A stretch of DNA of 59,153 bases from Hypsibius dujardini. Its lineage: Eukaryota > Tardigrada > Eutardigrada > Parachela > Hypsibiidae. Under the pieces are notes generated by a model. The model was given only the letters and a program-made list of their open reading frames with translations, was not told the DNA's origin and did no database searches. The position numbers and the translations under genes were made by a program. Location of the stretch: positions 1 to 59,153 of the forward strand of contig LRSR01012643.1 in the NCBI GenBank assembly GCA_001579985.1, read 5' to 3'. This document shows positions 1 through 16,901 of this stretch, piece by piece (the first letter of the stretch is position 1; every line of letters starts with the position of its first letter).

Positions 1-1
1 C

Positions 2-2649
2 GAGAAGATATTCAACCACAGGGACCAATTTGATCCGTCCTACTCATCAACTCCGTTTGCCTGGAGGAATGCGCCACAAGAGGAAAAATGCCAGGCGGAA
101 GCCGTTAATCGGCCTCCTTCGCGCAGTTCCTTGCCCGATCTCCCTGATAGTGCCCCTCTAGCCTTTCTTTTCCCCCCGAAACTTCAACAATCCAAGACTT
201 TTTCTGGTGGCGGAGTTGAGCCTTTATCGCCTTCTCGAAGCACACACTCCTCTGCCACACGTGGTGAGTGTTGACTTGAAAGTTTGTGGTTGTGGCGGGG
301 CTTTGATTGATCGATTGCGATGCCCGATTTGGTGTGAAATCAATCCATCAATCAATCCTTGTCCGTCGTGTGGGTTTGTACTCGTATTGAAATGAGGAAC
401 CATGTGTTTATTTGCCAGCTGGATCGTTCTGGGATTATGTGGTGCGATCGTGTCGCAGAGACCAAGGTCAGATCAGCGAGGATAAGGAACGATTGGCAGA
501 GAAGAGCCGGCGTATTCAAACGTTCTTATCTGTTCCCTTGGAGGTGGAAAAGGTCGGACTAATAATTGGGATTCAGCAATTGATTGGTTAATTTGCCGTT
601 AATGAAAGATTGTTATTTAGGTCATGTCACTAGGTACTTTGCAATGCGCAGACGCTTTTCTCTACGTTTTCACCATCTTCCCGGTCCGTCTTTCGGTGGG
701 GTTTTACGAGATGATCCTTCTGGTGATACGTTTGCTGTGGCAGTGCTTTCCACTTCGGAATCGTGGAAGGAGAAGGAGCCTTCGCCCATTTCCCACCGCC
801 TGCATCTGCGAAGTGATAAAAGGCATCATCATGTTCTGCGGCGTGTGGCTTTTTACATTTGTTGACCTGTCGGTGATGTATCATTTCTTTCGTGGACAGG
901 CGGTCGTCAAACTCTACATAATGTTCAATATGCTGGAGGTAAAGTTTGGAGACATAAGAAGGGAGATCGGCTTGTTGAGAGTTTAGTTTTGTGATTCCAT
1001 TACAGGTCGCAGACAGACTATGTTCTTCATTTGGGCAAGACATTTTGGAATCGCTTTTTTGGACGGCCTCTCCACCGAAAGAGAAGCGCCTCAGGCAACT
1101 GGGAATTATTCCCCAGATTGTTGTGACGCTGTTTTACGTTAGTAAGTACTGAGTACAATCACCTCCCTGCTTTCCTTATTACTATTAGCATAAGATGATG
1201 GGGTTGTTTGATCGTTTAGTGGTTCATTCGATGGTGGTGCTCATTCAAATCACGACCCTCAACATTGCTATGAACTCACAGAACCGCGCCCTGCTCATTA
1301 TCCTGCTTTCCAACAACGTGGGTACCCATTAAATACGAATTACAATCATCGTAGAGAATAATGACCCGTCTTTTATCTTTGTCCGTAGTTTGTGGAGATC
1401 AAAGGAAGTGTCTTCAAGAAGTTTGAAAAGAAGAATCTCTACCAGATCTCTTGCAGCGATATCCGTGAACGCTTCCAATTCATTGTTCTCCTTCTGATGG
1501 TGATCATTCGCAACATGACCGAACTCGGTTGGAAGATGGGTAATAAGGAATAAATCCGATGCTGGATTGGGTCCACCGACAACCTGAGGCAAACTGGATG
1601 ACAATTTTTACAGACAACTTTGTGGCCTGCCTGCCGGATGCCTTCTTGATTATCGTCTCGGAAATCGTTGTCGACTGGACGAAACATGCTTTCATAACCA
1701 AGTTTAACGAGATACCAATGACAGTCTACCAAGATTATACTTACAGTCTTGCCTATGACTTTGCCACTAGTCAGCTGGAGAACGACGTGAGTATTCGCTA
1801 TTAGGCATTAATCTACAGCTTGTACAAGTATGAGGCAAAGTCTGTATTTCGGCTCACCCTCCACTTGGTCGATAAATCGGCTCGCTCATGGATTTCTCTT
1901 TGATGGCATCTGCTTGATTGTTTGATTTTCAGAAGTGCTGTAGTATACTAGGATACAGTAAAAACGTCAAACAATCAAGCAGCTACCATCAAAGAGAAAC
2001 CCATGAGTGAGCCGATTTATCGACCAATTGGTGGTTGAGCCGAAATACAGACTTTGCCTCATACAGTAATAATGACTTTGCTTCTTACTCGGACAGATCT
2101 TCACCGATCCAAGCGATGCTGTAGTTCGCCGAATGGGCTTTGTTCCAATACCCCTTGCTATCATTGTCATCCGGATAGTCTATCAAAGCTTCCGGTTCGA
2201 CGACAGCAGAGACTGGATTTTGTTTCTCCTTGGATTTGTTTGGTAAGGAATGAGCGATATAAGTTCGACAGCTGACTCACCCAAAATGAATGAAAAACTT
2301 GATTGTCGTTCTCTTATTTTCCAGTTTGATGGCCACTAAAATCCTAATCAACCTACGTCTACTGCGGTGGAGCTACAACTTGATCATCGAGCACCGGATG
2401 AAACATCGTGAGGAGCGACGGTGTTTCAGCCAGCCTGGTACGCGCGCCGGCAGCATTGTTGATATGGAAGAGCTTGCTGAACGAGCGCGGAGTGCTCCCA
2501 ATACGCCACCGCCACAGCCGCGTCTCGTTAGAGCACCCTCTATTGGACAGCACCCCCTTTTTGCTAACAGCGAATTGGAATTGACCTCCATGAATGAAAA
2601 TCTGTTAGAGCCGGACAGTACGACGACGTCTGTTACAGCAGCTCTCTGA
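2..2649 (+). CDS. TAPT1: TAPT1-like transmembrane protein, 5' end outside the window
   Basis: Nine exons read in one frame: 2-263, 419-552, 621-938, 1006-1141, 1220-1317, 1389-1539, 1614-1786, 2097-2242 and 2325-2649 (580 residues to the TGA). The start lies left of the window. Family signatures seen in order: ADAFLYVF, VIKGIIMFCG, GQAVVKLYIMFNMLEVADRL, ILESLFWTA, TTLNIAMNS, FVEIKGSVFKKFEKKNL, VSEIVVDWTKHAFITKFNEI and RRMGFVPIPLA, separated by hydrophobic membrane segments. These match vertebrate TAPT1 almost without gaps. TAPT1 is an ER/ciliary-base membrane protein needed in vertebrates for axial patterning and collagen secretion (established knowledge). The Ser/Pro/Arg-rich last ~90 residues are not conserved with what I remember. 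The donor at 553 (gtcgga) is weak but gives exact family length. Intron 1787-2096 carries a transposon. The gene ends 339 bp from the opposed adducin stop. Confidence 0.93.
1829..2063. mobile_element. Miniature inverted-repeat element (pogo-like family) in TAPT1 intron
   Basis: A 235-bp element inside the intron between TAPT1 exons 7 and 8. It begins TA-TGAGGCAAAGTCTGTATTTC and ends with the inverse, GAAATACAGACTTTGCCTCA-TA. The inverted repeats continue inward for about 100 bp on each side (matching ...TCGATAAATCGGCTC, CATCAAAGAGAAA and AAACAATCAAGCA), so most of the element folds back. A TA dinucleotide at each edge is the target duplication typical of Tc1/mariner/pogo elements. No ORF is inside. 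The same termini bound the larger element at 46600-48069, so this is a non-autonomous relative. Confidence 0.9.
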
Positions 2650-2988
2650 CAATTATTCCATCTTTCCCTTTCTCTTCTTTCCAACTAACTTATTGATCAC
2701 GCCGAAAAATGTTGTTGCATGTCGGGCGACAGTAATAATTGGCATGATATTTCGAGGAACTCTTGTTAAAATAGTAAAAAATGCTGAATAATAACAAGAG
2801 GGAGTACACAAACTGACTTGACACAACGCGAGACACATCTAAAAAAGTTATTTTCTCTCCAAAATGTTTGCTTGCGCTACGATTAGGAAGGTCTGCTGGT
2901 ACAACAACAACGTGTTCTCGACACAGACCAAAACTGGGGAAGTTTAGGAAGAGGCAGACTGCCAGAATAAGCAACCAGTAATCAGTGT

Positions 2989-5900
2989 TTATACTTGTGA
3001 ATCGCCGTCCCTCGACTTTTTCCGTCCCATCGAGAAGGACGGGATACGGAATCCTTTCTTCTTCTTTTTCAGCTCCGACTTGGACCCATCCAAATCCCCA
3101 GAATCCAAAGTGTCCGATTTTTTTAACTAAAGTAATATTAAAGGAAGAAATGAATATCGAAGCCTTTCCCCAAGTTCCTGGAAGTACATACCCCTTTTTC
3201 GGAAGCTGGTGAATTGGGTCCTTCACTACCAGTGTCTCCTGTCTCGTCTCCTGTAAAATAAATACGTAAATATCGAAGTAAGAACGATCAAGAAATTGCA
3301 AAATGATTCTCACTGTCACAAGCACTGTAAAGGAATTACAAACTCGTCGGATGAATGGGATACAATACACAACATACCGTTTCGTACACCGAGTGGTGCC
3401 GCCGCGGAACGCGGAAAAGTACCACTCCGACCTTTTCGAGAGACGCAAGCAAACAAAGGGTCAAGCGTAAAACATAAGATGTAACAAACCAAACACAAGA
3501 GTTAGTACACTCATGCATGCGCATGCTAATAAACTTTCGTGTAAGCAACTAACCTTTGGAAAATCTGTCAGACTTGGAGCGTGTGAAGGAGTTTTGGGAT
3601 ACTGAAAAGAGGAAACAAAACCGCAATTAAATCAAAAAGCAAGCACCTCTTATAAAGGGAAAAACTTAAAAGACTTGGTGCTCTGATTCAATTCAACTTG
3701 GCTGCACATGTCGAGAATGGCTGAATTGTGTTGTTCCTTACCGTGTTCTTTGGCAGACGGAATCGGTGGCGGCGTATGCGCCCGGACATGTGTGGCAGTG
3801 TTGATAGGCTGTTGCGGTCGGCGTTCTTCCATGCGCACCTCATAGACGTCTGCAGGATGGCCACCGGGTTGCTTCTTCCGTTCCACTTCCAGTAAATACT
3901 GCTCGACTTCCTCCGGTGTATTGCTGTCAAAGGGATTCCTTTGATAAGTTGCTTGATAAGCGCCAACATTGTGCTGTTGATCGCGCTTGATGATCCCTTT
4001 ACTGACAGCTCCGACTGTAATCAATCGCTCACCCGACCCAGACAACTGAGCATCCTGAAGTAAATAAAAGCCAGCTAAATCATACGAATTTAATCCACAC
4101 GATAGATAGCAGGCAACTGAGGAAGAGGGATTGCCATATGGGAAGACGTTGAGTGAGGAGACAAATCATACCGGCATCTGGTTGGCATCGTCCCAACTCA
4201 CTCCCTCCAACACTCGCGATTCCGGTCCGCTCGAAATGATTCCCTGATTTCGTTTGTCTTTCATCTGTTGCTGTTTCTGACGGAACTCGCGAACATCCGT
4301 TCCTGCTGGGGAAAATTGAAGACTGCTGACTTTAATAGGTGTCCCACCGGGGGAAGGGGAGGTACCATCCTGGACCCACTGAGAATAACATTAGTTAAAC
4401 TCGTTTCATTCATTGCCGAACAACTACTAAGTACTTCAAAGCGGCACAAACCTTAGTGACTTTCTTTGGGTCAGATGTACCCGTCTCGAGCAGTTCAACT
4501 TTTTGGTAGGCATTTGGCGTGTTGAGCCATCGCACCTTCTCCAGCCCTTTCTTTCGCTCCAGATACTCTTTGAGCAGCGATCTGAAGGGAATAAAAACTC
4601 AATTAAAAACTCCCCTTTTCAAGGAAAGCTTGACTTGACTGAAAGTATTTGTGTACCCGATGCCGTCTTCATCCAAACCGTTCGCCAGTGAACTCACTGC
4701 CGGCGGAATTTCCACATCCTGATTAGTACGAAGCCGGCCTTGCTGATCATTTCGCAAGAGTGGATTGCGATAGATGTAGCCAGTGCGGTAGCCCTAGAAG
4801 GGAGGAGGAAGGAAAAGTAATTAGCCTGATTTACAGGGAACGCCAACGCCAGTTAGGGGGGGAGGGGCACTTGCCATATTGTCAAGCATCCTCATCCAGC
4901 CCTCAAACTCCATCTCGCCCAATCGCCACTTTTTCTTGCCCTCTCCGCCCGAGTCAACCCCGCCGGGTTTGTTGACGACGGCCCACACTTTCCGTTGCAC
5001 CTCTTTATCCATCAAAATGAGGTTATCCAATCCGGCGGACATTGCTCGCACCTAAACAGATTAGAAAAGGAAGCATGTTTTAAACACCGAAACATCTAGT
5101 AAAATAATAATGTTTGTCTCGCGTTACCTGAACTTCACAGGCGGCGTGCAAATTAAACGCGTAATGAAAAGCCTCTTCAATCGTCGCACCGCAAGCCACA
5201 ACTCCGTGATTCCGTAAGACCATCACTTTGTTGTAAGGTCCGAGACTACGAATAATCCGGTCACGCTCCGAATCATCCACCAAAATGCCCTGAAATGCAC
5301 ACATGGATACGGAGTGAAGAAAGCAGGTCTATAATGAGAAGCCTGCCGTACCTCATAGTCGTGGTAGCTGATTTCGCCAAGAACCGCCGCTTCCTGACTT
5401 ATTGGTAAAAGTCCAGCCTTCATGCTTGAAACCTACACAAGTTGACAATTGAAACCTAGTCCAAGCAAATGCTGACCACGCGCATCCGAGGAACAACTCA
5501 CAGCAGCACAAGGTCCAGTGTGGAAGTGGATGACACATCTGACATCGGGCCGTGCTCCGTGAATCGCAGAATGAAGCAAGTATCCGGCAAGATTAATTCC
5601 CAAAGAGGTACTTCCGCTGTCGACAATCTGTCCACTAAGGTCCACCTTTACCAGTGAAGATGCACTGATTTCATTATCTGTAATACCAAAACGGTTTATA
5701 ATTCTGAGTTGGATAAAATCAATTTGTTATTATTCCCGACAATTGTGATAATGTGCACGAAATGTGAATGATTTCCGTCCTACTTACATAGCATTCCGAA
5801 GGGATTGATCAGAAAGTGGTCGTGCTCTTGGCTAATTCGGACCTAAAGGAGATAAAAAACGCGGTGTCAGGTTCAGTCGATGCACACAGCCGGTCTAAGT

Positions 5901-7165
5901 AAACATACAACCTATCTACCCCTCGTAGATGGAAATTGCGAAAGCATGTTTCTGTCAACACGGCGTAAGCCCTTGAACGCGTAGTACTGTCAATTCTAAG
6001 CATTCAAACCCTGGTCAACTTTGGTGTCTGTTTGGGTATAATTTGCCTTACTGTCTGACTCAATGGTCATCTGTTTGGCCGTCTGCTGTCTATCTGCAAG
6101 TGTCTGTCTGTCTGTAAGTTTGTTTGTCTGCCTGCTTCATTACTTCTCCTTCCGTTTGTCTGCGTATATGACTCTCTATATGTCCATCGGTTAGAAAGAT
6201 GGTGACCGCCACTCATGCAAGCAAGAGTCGAATGACTCTGAATCATGAAAAGAATCTCAAGTCTTCAATATTTGTCTGTCCAAACTCTTAACGGAATGAT
6301 CACTCCGTCAAGATGGGAATCTAACTAAATGTGACTGCTAGCCAGCCGGCCAAGTCCAGTCCAGTCCCCTGCGAGTGATTCCCTGAAGCGTGAGATGGAG
6401 GGAGCATGAATAATAACCGAAAATAACTCTTACAGTTATGTGATTGTAGATTCCCTGTGTCCAGCCTTGCAGATCGACCAGTCGATAGAGCGCGGCCAAT
6501 TTGCATCGCAAAAGTTTCTCTCCCTTGGTGTAATTGAGCGCATCCACACCGCGAATATCCTATGTCCGGTGCAGCGTAAGACAAAATATTAACGCCAATC
6601 CACAAGTAACATTGCAGTCGCTCAAAAGTAGGAAAGACTCACAGCGATCGGAACGATACTCGCTCCTGTAAGAGAAAAAATTCTTTCAAAGGAAACAATT
6701 CGCTTATGCAATGGTGATATCCATCTTACCTCTAGGACCAGGTCCACTATTAGGAGCGTTGAGCAATCCAGTCTGATTAAAGCGATTCTGAGGAAGAATC
6801 AGCTCGGAAATCTGCTGCAACGCCAACAGAGAGGTAGGATTTCCGCCGTCCTTCATGGCATCGTGGATGACGCTTTCCAGTTCATCCCGAAAAGCCTGAC
6901 TCTTTAACACCATCGTCACTCGTTCCCTGCGTTTCATTTCCTGCAGATCCTGGCAGTCAAAATAGTTAACCCTTGATTAAACTGCTACGCTAATTTGCTA
7001 TAACTAAGTTTCCATAAAAAAAGATAAGTCACTAAATACCTCAGAAACATCAGCAGGACGCTGCATCTCCTTAATATACTCTGGATCGTCAGGATCGAAA
7101 TCGTCTCTCATAAATCGCGCCGGCTTGGGTTCAGCGTGCCCATTCCCGTTTACGTGATGCGTCAT
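2989..7165 (-). CDS. ADD: Adducin, complete (743 aa)
   Basis: Seventeen exons, read right to left: 7040-7165, 6730-6949, 6643-6665, 6434-6559, 5788-5842, 5502-5677, 5352-5432, 5128-5289, 4875-5051, 4657-4793, 4452-4581, 4172-4378, 3742-4054, 3554-3601, 3378-3431, 3192-3250, 2989-3126; all phases agree. Adducin caps actin filaments and links spectrin to actin under the plasma membrane. Residues about 125-330 form the class II aldolase-like head ([48 protein letters not shown]), without enzyme activity in known adducins. The neck has [15 protein letters not shown]. The acidic Ser-rich tail ends with the MARCKS-related basic motif [12 protein letters not shown], a calmodulin/PKC target in the family. 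Length matches human ADD1 (737). The start ATG at 7163-7165 follows a splice acceptor, so a 5' UTR exon lies upstream. The intron at 4794-4874 side uses a GC donor (gcaagt, 4869-4874). Confidence 0.95.
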
Positions 7166-13062
<5,897 letters not shown>

Positions 13063-15045
13063 ATTTGATTCATTTTTTCCTGATTGAAGTAAGGATAGAA
13101 AACTCCGCCGCTCACCACCGAGACGAGGAGGCAGTTTTCCGTTAATATTTTTGCTCCGTTTTTTGTCTGCGGGAAGCGGGGCTCCTTTTTTAAAGGCGAT
13201 GGAATTGCCGGAACTGATGAGCTTGAAGAAATTGAAGCTGGTATTATTAATTAAAACGGGTTTGAAAGCTTATTTATACGCGTTTAATATGAGGGCGAAA
13301 ATGACCGGGTACGTTCTCCTTAGTTCCGGTTCAGTGGTGGGAAAACTGCCAGCTTGACCTCCCGCCTTGCGAATACAACTAGTAGAAAGAGACTTGCTAA
13401 TGGTAGATAGCGGCCCGGCAACGACGACGGACAAACCTCATTCGATTGATGATTCAAGGGTCGTGCAGTGCCGCGTGATGAGGATGCTCAGACAAGCGTG
13501 GTAAATCTTGTCTGTCTTAATCAAATTGGAGGGTTATTCAAACATGATTTTGATTGAACAAGTGTTACAGCTGCTGGCAAATTAGAAATGATATTCCGTC
13601 TGTCAGCGGTCGCCCACAACACCGCCGTCTGCTTACTTACTTTCTTCCTCCCTCTCCTACCGACAGAGGAACCGGCAAGACTGTCCAACGAGCTCGAAGC
13701 AATTGCAACATTCTAATCACAATTAATGCCGACCTCATTAGCATCACTTGAGTGGGAGCGGGTCTATATGTGATATGCGCTTCCACGTTCGTCTAGCACT
13801 TTGTCAGTTTGTGGCAAGAGAAGGGATGCTGTTGTGTCGGTCGGGTAGGACCGGACCAGACCTGATGATCCGTCGAGGACAGACAAGAAACCTATTGTTG
13901 ATCGAGACGTGGAAGCTCCCAACAGAAAACTCTGGTGGACTAATGGACACTCCGTATTGCGGACAGAATCAGTTGATACGACTGAGATTGGAAATGTCAT
14001 GTTCTGTAATGCCGGGCATTGGCAACCAGTCAATCTCAAATTCAAGGCTATAGTTAATAATGGAAACACGGTACGAGGACTTTTTTAATATACTTTAGTC
14101 CATAGTTTGTTAACAATGTCTCAATGTTTTGGGGCGTATATACTGTACACGGAGCATTAAACAGTTTGCTTTATTTTGCCTTATTTCTGTTAATGGTATG
14201 GCTTGTTCGGCACGTGAACAAGGCCTATACAGAATGTGTAGATGTACCAGTTACAGTGTATAGGGGTCACTGGTTAACGAGTGCTTTTTTCGTGCAACAC
14301 TGTTTGTGGTGATTAAGGGTGAGTTGGAATTTACCAAAGAAATGCCGGGGGTACAGTATCAGTTACCGTCCTAAAAGTGGTGTGCATGTGGTCGTCGTCC
14401 GAAAGTATCATCTCCTCTGCTCTCCTGTTCGGTGGTTACGAACAGCGCACCGCTGCAGCACCAGCAGACTTGTCCATCATCATTATGCATCTCCCCAAGT
14501 ATGGCAGCATATTGCACTGTCCATATGACGATCATCTATTTCGGGTCGCTGGGTTGGTGTGCGGTCAGAGAGCGGGCGTCATGAAGTCTATGAGGAGGAC
14601 CTCATACTCTCGCACTGAAGGAGGACCGTACGGTAAGCGCAATTACCCACTACTCTATCTGTTTCGGTCACTAGTATATGTCAGGCATACAGTACTACCT
14701 TCCCACCACCGTCCTTTCTGGCGTATATAACGTTAATCAAGAGCAATCCTCGGAGCCGGACGTTGTTTTACTCATCCTCACCGAGGAGATCTACCTGCAA
14801 TCGTCATTTAACTGCGATGCGTCTTGTGTTTGCCTCGCGTTGAATTCAATCTTGTTCTTTTTCTTTCTGCCGTCTATTTAGTGTTGATTTTCAAAGTCCA
14901 AGTCAAGTACAAACACACACCACCGGCCAAAGGCGCTTTCGTCGTCTAGCCCGTTATCCAAACGGAGAGGCACGGCTGCAGCCGCTAAATCTCCACCACG
15001 GCGGCGTCTTCCGTATATAGCCTTCACACCTCGCGAGTCATCATT
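13063..15045. other. Intergenic, eRF1 to peroxidase
   Basis: Contains the eRF1 3' UTR and the peroxidase promoter. Open frames around 13748-14053 exist on both strands, lack recognisable motifs or splice context, and are judged accidental. No repeats or RNA genes were seen. Confidence 0.6.
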
Positions 15046-16862
15046 ATGGGGAGGTCCAGCGGTGATCAGATATTACGATGTTGTCTCCTCTCCTTAACCC
15101 TGGCCATCGGAATATCTTCTCTTCCCCCTCCCGGAGAAGAGCCGGCGCCATATGCGCCGAGGATCTATCCGGAAGCGGTCAAGTCACATTATGCGCCGCT
15201 GCCGAGGACGCCGGCTTATTATCGACAGTATGAGGAGAAGGGACCCTATCCCGGGCCACAGCCACCAAAGTATCCGCCGCCGGACAGATGCAGTAAGAAT
15301 TTGGCAAAATTTCTGACAACAAAATTTGGCGAATTTGCTGAAACAAACATACCAAAATACTTGATTAGCTACGAATCTTTTGAAGCATAGTCAAATTTAC
15401 ATTTCACTTGTCACCCCATAAAAACATACATCATAGATAAAAAACAATTCAACACAAAAGGAGAGTTATGTTTGAGACGTCATAACTCAATGCTAGTCGT
15501 TATTAAGTTTTTTGTTGACTTGCCAATCTTCATAATTTTTGTTAGCTTTCAGCAAAATTATACCTTTTGTGTCGAATTTTATCGCTAATGACAGCTTTAA
15601 ATTTGGCCCTTATTTATTTTCTCGCGCGATAGTAGTGCTAAAGGAGTGTTTTTGAGGCGTTTACGAACATTTGATCAACACTGGATGGTTTGAAGGGTGC
15701 TCGCTAGAAATAGAATGATCACATTCAGACGTATATCTTTATTAATTGATGGATGTCAAAATATTGTTTTCAAATTCGCTTACAATGTCAAGTGGGCAGT
15801 ATTTGTTTGTTTTACGAGTAAAAAGGATGATTTTTTCATCATGGAGATATGACATTAGCTCGCAATGAATTTCCATGCAGCCATGCTTTCGTGTGATTGC
15901 AGTCGTGACGGACCTCTTCCTGACTATGCCACCACCGCCGGCACATGGTGGACCCAAGTACGGTCATGGACCATTTGAACCCCGTAAAACTCCCAGCTAC
16001 AGCACTTCCGCCGCCATTCCCGATTATTCGGACTTCAACCGACCGTCTTATGATGTCCTTTCTCACAGCGGTTACAGCCCCAATGAAATGAGCGATGCCG
16101 GTCACATGAGAAAAGGCTACGAGTAAGGCCAAATTGCCATGTCAAACTACCAAAACGGAATCTCTATTTCAGAATACTTTTCAGGTACGATTCTTGCCCG
16201 GCACCAGGCTATGACGAACCAGTGTAGGTCTTATACTTTCCAACCGACGAATCTTTTCAATCGCAGTTTGGGGCGCCACAATAATAATCGTAATATTACA
16301 CTTTCAGCGACTGTCATCGGTTCATAAAGTATCGTTCCTTCGACGGCAGCTGCAACAATCTAAAGTATCCATCTTGGGGCAATCGAACTCAACCATACAG
16401 CCGAATCACCGCGAGGACCTATTCTGACGGTAGGGTACGAGTACATTTTATTCCGTCCGGGACGGGGCTGGCTAGCTAGATAAGTGCATTGGTTATTATT
16501 AATGGGGTGAACTAATTAAAAGTCACTTTCTCACCAAACGGGTTTGTGCGTCTGTCTGAGTTTATCCATGGCAAACGTTGACTGGCTACTGACTGACTGT
16601 CTCGTCATATGCGTTATTTTATGTGTGTACTTCAGGGAAGGATATGCCTAGACTCTTCTCCGTCGTCAAGGAGTACGACGACAAGCTGCCATTGCCCAAC
16701 CCACGTGTCCTGAGTGTGATGGTCAGCCAGAATAAACCCTATGCCCATCCGGTGGCCAACTTGCTTATGCCCTACTTTGCGCAAATTATCGGACACGACC
16801 TCACCCTCAGTAAGAAAAAGCAAATATGCAGACCTGTAAATACCTAGTGGTGTAGGCAGTCT

Positions 16863-16901
<39 letters not shown>

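Noticed and set aside
13748-14069. About 100-codon open frames on both strands between eRF1 and peroxidase
   Set aside because: Mirror-image openness, no motif, no splice-linked neighbours.
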